From: Colwellia sp. MB3u-41
GTDB taxonomy: Bacteria; Pseudomonadota; Gammaproteobacteria; Enterobacterales; Alteromonadaceae
Assembly: GCF_014076845.1 (NCBI RefSeq)
Contig: NZ_JACGUT010000082.1
Span: 248,001 to 312,000, forward strand
DNA: 64,000 nt
Direction: 5' to 3'
The position numbers and the translations under genes were made by a program. Under the pieces are notes generated by a model, which was not told where the DNA came from, made no database searches, and saw only the letters and a list, made by a program, of their open reading frames with translations. How positions within the stretch are numbered: position 1 is the first letter of the stretch; every line of letters begins with the position of its first letter. Positions 59,384-64,000 of this stretch are shown here, in pieces.

Positions 59384-60794
59384 CAATGTCATTAACTTAA
59401 GGTTAATTTATTCATTTACAATAAGTTAGCTAATTGCTAACCTGCCTATGAATTAAAAATAGAGAGAAATCACCAATGAGCTGTTCAGTATTTAATTCAA
59501 ATAGTACAAAAACTAACCAATGAAATTCATTCAACTGAGTTTTTAGAAAATCACCGCAAAAAACCTACCGATTTCACTCGAAACCGAACGCTGACTTTTC
59601 CTCGTTTAATGAGTTTTTATGTTGAATGCTCTTAACGGTTCAATTCAAGCTGAACTTTGTCGGTTTTTCAATGTTATCGATGATAGCTACTTGTCAAAAA
59701 AGTCAGTGAGTACCGCTGCTTTTTGTAAAGCTAGAATGAAACTATCTCATCAAGCATTTATTGAATTAAACGACGATTTAGTTCAAACGTTCTATGAAGC
59801 GGCAACCATTGATAAATGGCAAGGCCATAGACTGCTAGCTGTTGATGGCTCAGTCACACAATTACCTAAAACTGACAAACTACTTAAGCATTTTGGTAAA
59901 GCTCGTTCACATGCTGATATGCCTGCCGTGCGTCTTTCTCAACTTTATGATGTTAAGAATAATATTACTCTAGATTTATAGGTAGAAAGTCATTCAACAG
60001 GAGAGCGTGAAATGGCACTGAGGCACTTAACTAAAACCCAAGCAGGCGACTTAGTCGTTTATGACAGAGGTTACCCTGCCGTTTGGTTTTATAAATACCA
60101 TAGGCTAAAAAATGTTGATTTCTGCATGCGCATTGTTAAAGGCTCTAATGTTGTTAAAGCCTTCTTAGAAAGTGGGAAATATAGTGATATCGTTGATTTT
60201 CCTTGTCTTGAAAAGTCTCTTCAATGATGCCGAAAAGATAAAATATCGACAGAGTCACTACAGTTAAGATTAGTGCGAGTTGACCTGCCATCAGGTGAGC
60301 CAGAAATTTTGGTTTCATCATTAACAGATATACAAGCTTATCCTACTGCTCTTTTCGCTGATTTATATTTCCAGCGTTGGGGGGTTGAAGAAGATTACAA
60401 AGTATTGAAAAGTCGTCTCAATATTGAGAATTATTCTAGTGTTTCTGTTGAAGGTGTTTTACAAGACTTACACGCTAAGCTATTGACTAAAAACTTTGCT
60501 GCTTCTGCAATCCATGATGCAAAACGAAAAATAAAGAAGCCAAAAAAAAATAGGCTCTATGAATATAAAATCAATTTCACCTTTGCGATAAGTCAACTGA
60601 AAGATAATATTGTTCGGTTCACAATGAAGTTAGCTGAGTTTAAGTTATACGAACTACTGATAAGTAAAATATCAAAAAATTTAAGTATTATTCGACCCAA
60701 TCGTAAATTTTTTAGACAAGACCGTAGAAAAAAGACAAATAAGTACCCAATGAATTATAAACGTATGTGTTAAATCCTTAAGTTAATGACATTG
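59384..60794 (+). mobile_element. IS4-family insertion sequence, 1411 bp, structurally complete but decayed
   Basis: Bounded by perfect 19-bp terminal inverted repeats (CAATGTCATTAACTTAAGG at 59384-59402 and its complement at 60776-60794) and by a 10-bp target duplication. It holds one transposase gene, broken by two frameshifts and two nonsense codons, and the gene's stop lies 2 nt from the right repeat. With ends and duplication intact, the copy was acquired by transposition and has since decayed in place. It could still be mobilised by an active relative. Confidence 0.94.
59476..60773 (+). pseudogene. IS4-family transposase, inactivated
   Basis: A DDE transposase in pieces. The ATG at 59476 starts MSCSVFNSN; the frame then shifts near 59500 to one reading VQKLTNEIHSTEFLENH, and again at the T-run near 59606-59611 into the main frame (MLNALNGSIQAEL). 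In the main frame are a TAG at 59979 and a TGA at 60225. Catalytic residues are still legible: Asp in LLAVDGSVTQLP, Asp in VVYDRGYPAVW, and the IS4 signature Y-x2-R-x3-E-x6-K in YFQRWGVEEDYKVLK. Confidence 0.92.
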
Positions 60795-60804
60795 AAGATA
60801 CGAT
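60795..60804. repeat. Target-site duplication, right copy (AAGATACGAT)
   Basis: Exact copy of 59374-59383, directly outside the right terminal inverted repeat of the IS element. Confidence 0.93.
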
Positions 60805-61308
60805 AGTGGACGTTCCCAAAAGATAAAAACATGGTCTATTGATGATAACTTTTTGCCAATAACCTGTTAAGGCTGAATGAGAAAAAAACCAACATTGCCG
60901 CCAGTCATTAAGTCGCATTGGGATGACTTCAAAGTGATCGTTATAGTCATCAATACATAGCTTTATGCCCTATATTTGCTGAGACACTATTTATGCCATG
61001 TTACTGAAAGTCTCATTAATATATGTCAGACAGTTAAGCTCAACTGTCTCACTATAGCAGAGCACTTACAATACAGGGCTTTGCAAGATCCAAAATACCA
61101 ATATAGGAATTTGATATATTCTATGTGTATTTTTATTTAATTTCTATAAAACACTTCCCTTAGCCCCTTTCAATCAAAAAACAAGGTTTAACAAAACAAT
61201 GCGCATTAACAAAAGCGTGTTAGATGTCAAATCCTCGCTAAATCAATAATGTCATGCTAATTTTAATAATAATGATAATGATAATGATAAGTTGAGGTGT
61301 GAACAGTT
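60805..61308. other. Gene-poor region between the IS element and the chemotaxis receptor
   Basis: No supported complete gene. On the minus strand an open stretch (VIPMRLNDWRQCWFFSHSAL) runs from about 60970 into the right end of the IS. At 61028-61049 AGACAGTT/AACTGTCT forms an 8-bp hairpin. At 61271-61288 there are three AATGAT units just upstream of the receptor's ribosome binding site (GAGGTG). Confidence 0.5.
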
Positions 61309-63324
61309 ATGATTAAAAAACTTAAAATAAGCTCAAGGTTAGCAGTAGGCTTTTTACTGCTAATATTGATATTTACAATATCATCCGTTAATTCAATATT
61401 TGAAATTACCACTATTACAAAAAGCGCCAATAAAGTTGTTGAGTTACGCATACCTACCGCACAGGCAAGTGCTAGTGTATTAAATGGTGTCAATCATGCC
61501 CTTGCTGCATTAAGAGGGTGGATGCTATTAGGTAAAGATAAGTTCAAAGATGAACGACAGTCAGCCTGGGACATTGAAATAACCCCCGCAATAGCAACAT
61601 TAGATAAAATGTCGGCTAATTGGACAAATCCTAAAAACATAATTAAGTTAAAAGAAATAAAAGCCTTGTTAAAAGACTTTAATCAAGAGCAGAAAAATAT
61701 AGAAAATATAGCACAAACTCTTCAAAACATACCTTCAATTGAAATGCTATATCAGCAAGCCGTACCCCAAGCGTCTATTATGTCTAAAGAAATAACAAAA
61801 CTCATTGATATCGAACTAAATCTTAAAGCAAATAGTGAAAGGAAAGCTTTACTAGGAATGATGGCGGATGTTCGTGGTTCGTTAGGTTTAGCACTTGCTA
61901 ATATCCGTGGTTACTTATTATCAGGGGAGACTCATTATCGTATCACTTTTGAGCAGTTATGGGATAAAAATCAACGCAGGTTTTCAGATTTAAAGACACA
62001 ACAAGCCATATTGAATGCTGAACAAAAAAAATCACTAACAATATTTTCAGAAGCAAGGGCTGTTTTTTCACCTTTACCAAAGCAAATGTTGGACTCTAGA
62101 GGACAAGATGACTGGAATTTAGCTAATCATTGGTTGGCATCGAAAGCAGCTCCCTTAGGATTTAAAATAAAAATAATTTTAAGTGATATGGCTATTAATC
62201 AAAAAACGCTATTAAAAAATGATGCTAGTATTTTGGTTGCTAGCAGTAATAGAGCTGTATCAATGGCTTGGGTATTACTTGTTGTAGGTGTTATTGTTGC
62301 AATTAGCTTAGCCGCAATAATCATTAGAAGTATTATCCCTCCCCTTAATTCCATATCTAAAAAATTATTTCAAATAAAAGACAATAATGATTTAACCATT
62401 AGTCTTGATAACCAAGGCAGTGATGAAATTTCAGCTATGGCTGATGCTTTGAATGATTTATTTAGCACATTTAAAGTGTCTTTACATGAAGTTTCAAGTG
62501 CAAGTAATCAAATATCAGTAACCGCAAAAGAAACATCAGTAATTTCAAATCAAATAGTAAATTCTATTCAAAATCAAGCAGAGCAAACAGAGCTAATTGC
62601 AACAGCTATGAATGAAATGACCGCGACAACGAAAGAAGTAGCTCAAAGTATATCTATTTCCGCTGATGCTTCTGATGAAGCTCATGAGCATGTAAGTACC
62701 GCCACAGAAATCATGAATAAAACTATTCTTACTATTAATGATTTAGCATACAAAATATTGAACACCAGTCAAACGGTTAATGAAGTAGAGCAAAATAGTA
62801 TTAAGATAGCTAATGTACTCGAGGTAATTAATTCAATAGCTGATCAGACCAATCTATTAGCATTAAACGCTGCTATTGAAGCAGCTAGAGCAGGTGAACA
62901 AGGCAGAGGTTTTGCAGTGGTCGCAGATGAAGTGCGAGCGTTAGCGGCAAGAACACAAGAGTCTACTGGTGAGATCAGTTCCATTATGAATGACTTACAA
63001 CAAAGTGCTAAAAATGCTGTTACCTCTATTACCCAAAGCAAAGAGCAAGTTGATGAAGTTGTTAATCAAGCTCAGTTATCTAGCGAAGTACTTGTTACTA
63101 TTTCAGAAGTTATTACAAATATAAATGATATGAGTAACCAGATAGCTACTGCATCAGAGGAACAAGGTGTTGTAGCAGAAGAAATAAATATGAATGTTGT
63201 TAATATTAATGATAAAACCCAAGAAAATGTTGAGGCTATAACGGAATTATCAAAAGCAGGACGTGAATTGGCACAGTTATCTGTACAGATGCAAACTTTA
63301 GTATCAAGGTTTAAAGTTGTATAA
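61309..63324 (+). CDS. Methyl-accepting chemotaxis protein
   Basis: Transmembrane chemoreceptor of 671 residues. TM1 is near 13-31 ([20 protein letters not shown]) and a large helical periplasmic sensor domain covers about 32-305. TM2 is near 310-335 ([20 protein letters not shown] in approximate extent), followed by a HAMP domain ([19 protein letters not shown]) and a full signalling domain. The conserved hairpin is [20 protein letters not shown], then [17 protein letters not shown]. It ends SRFKV without the NWETF methyltransferase-tethering pentapeptide. The ligand is unknown. It stands alone beside mobile-element debris. Confidence 0.93.
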   Translation: MIKKLKISSRLAVGFLLLILIFTISSVNSIFEITTITKSANKVVELRIPTAQASASVLNGVNHALAALRGWMLLGKDKFKDERQSAWDIEITPAIATLDKMSANWTNPKNIIKLKEIKALLKDFNQEQKNIENIAQTLQNIPSIEMLYQQAVPQASIMSKEITKLIDIELNLKANSERKALLGMMADVRGSLGLALANIRGYLLSGETHYRITFEQLWDKNQRRFSDLKTQQAILNAEQKKSLTIFSEARAVFSPLPKQMLDSRGQDDWNLANHWLASKAAPLGFKIKIILSDMAINQKTLLKNDASILVASSNRAVSMAWVLLVVGVIVAISLAAIIIRSIIPPLNSISKKLFQIKDNNDLTISLDNQGSDEISAMADALNDLFSTFKVSLHEVSSASNQISVTAKETSVISNQIVNSIQNQAEQTELIATAMNEMTATTKEVAQSISISADASDEAHEHVSTATEIMNKTILTINDLAYKILNTSQTVNEVEQNSIKIANVLEVINSIADQTNLLALNAAIEAARAGEQGRGFAVVADEVRALAARTQESTGEISSIMNDLQQSAKNAVTSITQSKEQVDEVVNQAQLSSEVLVTISEVITNINDMSNQIATASEEQGVVAEEINMNVVNINDKTQENVEAITELSKAGRELAQLSVQMQTLVSRFKVV

Positions 63325-63438
63325 CTATAGCGTCAAATTTCATCTCAAATATAACAATATGTATCTGTACTAGCGTTTTTTTTGTGTATAAATATTAGTG
63401 ATTAGATTACAAATATCAGCATTATATCTGAAATTAAT

Positions 63439-63470
63439 GTATTCCACTCGTTATGTGGGCATTGGAATAC
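63439..63470. repeat. 8-bp inverted repeat after the chemoreceptor gene
   Basis: GTATTCCA and TGGAATAC are separated by 16 nt, about 115 nt after the stop. No T-run follows, so it is not a clear terminator. Confidence 0.35.
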
Positions 63471-63502
63471 AACTATGCTGGTCATTAAAGAGAGTTGTTT
63501 TA

Positions 63503-63754
63503 TTAAATGTAATCAAGCCCCTTAATCACAGAATAAAGTGAACGTATGATTTTATGTGTCTTAAGCTCTTGCGCTATTTGACTAGCCGAAAAATCCTTAG
63601 GCATCTTTTTTAATTTGGCTAAATCGGTAAAAGTGCTACTTGATTCAAGTAACTTAAGTAACGTTACTTTTATTGCTTGGTTTAAGTTTTCATTAAGAAG
63701 TATCTCGATACGGCTTCGTTCATTTGATAAAGCGGTTGATATAGTGTCTTGCAT
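63503..63754 (-). CDS. Hypothetical 83-residue ORF, possible transposase fragment
   Basis: A short helical protein beginning MQDTISTALSNERSRIEIL. The middle (LLKLLESSSTFTDLAKLKKMP) and end (SASQIAQELKTHKIIRSLY) loosely resemble the N-terminal DUF4158-type region of Tn3-like transposases, but this is an impression without alignment. No good ribosome binding site is visible. It lies immediately after the truncated integrase, so it may be transposon debris rather than a working gene. Confidence 0.35.
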   Translation of the reverse strand: MQDTISTALSNERSRIEILLNENLNQAIKVTLLKLLESSSTFTDLAKLKKMPKDFSASQIAQELKTHKIIRSLYSVIKGLDYI

Positions 63755-63774
63755 TGCTGTGTAACCACCACAGG

Positions 63775-64000
63775 TCAGACCCTTGCAGCAACCTCTGACT
63801 TGTCTAGGGTTATCTCGAAAAAGAACTTTAATGCGGTTAGCGTGGCATTGACTGTGATGCTCGAAACACCGTGATTAACCATAAAAAATTGAAATTCATG
63901 CAACTCTTCTTGGGTGGTGGCTTTAGGTAAGTGTTGTAAATATTGACAGAGTTTGTTATCACCACGGACATACGCAATTTGTGTTTTAGTGGCAAGTTTA
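63775..64000 (-). pseudogene. Tyrosine recombinase N-terminal (SAM-like) fragment, prematurely ended, 5' end beyond window
   Basis: An open frame entering from the right edge reads IAYVRGDNKLCQYLQHLP, then ATTQEELHEFQFFMVNHGVS, TVNATLTALKFFFEITL and DKSEVAARV, followed by TGA at 63775-63777. This is the N-terminal core-binding domain of phage-type integrases, in the style of integrases paired with IS91-like elements (TLTALKFFFEITL before the catalytic domain). The catalytic domain with its R-H-R-Y residues should follow but is absent, so the gene is truncated here by a stop and probably by a rearrangement. Confidence 0.65.

Noticed and set aside
61263-61493. 76-residue minus-strand ORF before the chemoreceptor
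   Set aside because: It is mostly antisense to the receptor N-terminus and to the AATGAT repeats, which produce its His-Tyr tail.
1-64000. CRISPR array, prophage or restriction/defence system
   Set aside because: No spaced direct repeats and no cas, structural phage, or restriction genes were seen. The only mobile features are the IS4 element and the integrase fragment.

Overview
The window reads as a chromosomal stretch of an AT-rich marine gammaproteobacterium of the Alteromonadales, most like the Colwellia/Thalassotalea group. That placement is inferred from gene order (mraZ-to-murG division cluster, ndk-rlmN-pilW-rodZ-ispG-hisS-yfgM-bamB-der, tkt-epd-pgk-fba, oxyR next to ahpCF), protein style and base composition. 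No database search was run. Most of the window is conserved core genome; the last 5 kb is accessory.

Layout. 1-11515 (minus strand): the dcw cluster from mraZ through rsmH, ftsL, ftsI, murE, murF, mraY, murD, ftsW into murG, which runs off the left edge. Most junctions overlap or nearly touch, and a promoter plus a phased MraZ operator lie upstream of mraZ. 11772-18895 (minus): a TauE/SafE permease with a YcxB-like protein, topoisomerase IV subunit A (parC), and two adjacent membrane GGDEF proteins. 19073-19149: tRNA-Arg(CCT). 19884-27456 (plus): transketolase, erythrose-4-phosphate dehydrogenase, phosphoglycerate kinase and class II aldolase (central carbon and PLP-precursor metabolism), then an MscS channel with a DUF481 outer-membrane protein. 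27545-33918 (minus): a large secreted HExxH protein, guaA and guaB. 34268-36291: xseA and a PilZ protein, tail to tail. 36397-46883 (minus): der, bamB, yfgM, hisS, ispG, rodZ, a PilW-LysM fusion, rlmN and ndk. 47176-50878 (minus): a small hydrolase, a broken lipoprotein gene, a 50-residue ORF, malic enzyme, iscX and a 41-residue membrane ORF. 50956-53702 (plus): DUF2164, NnrS and a D-2-hydroxyacid dehydrogenase. 53784-57227: ahpF and ahpC, with oxyR divergent, forming a peroxide-response module. 57342-64000: small ORFs, a YdgA-family protein, a complete but decayed IS4-family element with intact inverted repeats and target duplication, a chemotaxis receptor, and integrase debris at the right edge.

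How the genes work together. The left third makes lipid II and the septal synthesis machinery, and RodZ, PilW and BamB in the middle continue the envelope theme. Der, RlmN and HisS serve ribosome assembly and translation. GuaB, GuaA and Ndk form a purine nucleotide route. Two GGDEF cyclases and a PilZ protein point to c-di-GMP signalling.

The most interesting unexplained signal is a pair of related structured intergenic elements, 32342-32427 (after guaB) and 46344-46445 (after ndk). They share fixed flanks and a GTTA loop, while the 5-bp stem differs by two compensatory base-pair changes. Several strong intercistronic hairpins (tkt/epd, guaB/guaA, ahpC/ahpF), some very small ORFs with good ribosome binding sites, and a TTTTAA tandem repeat between mraZ and rsmH are also recorded.
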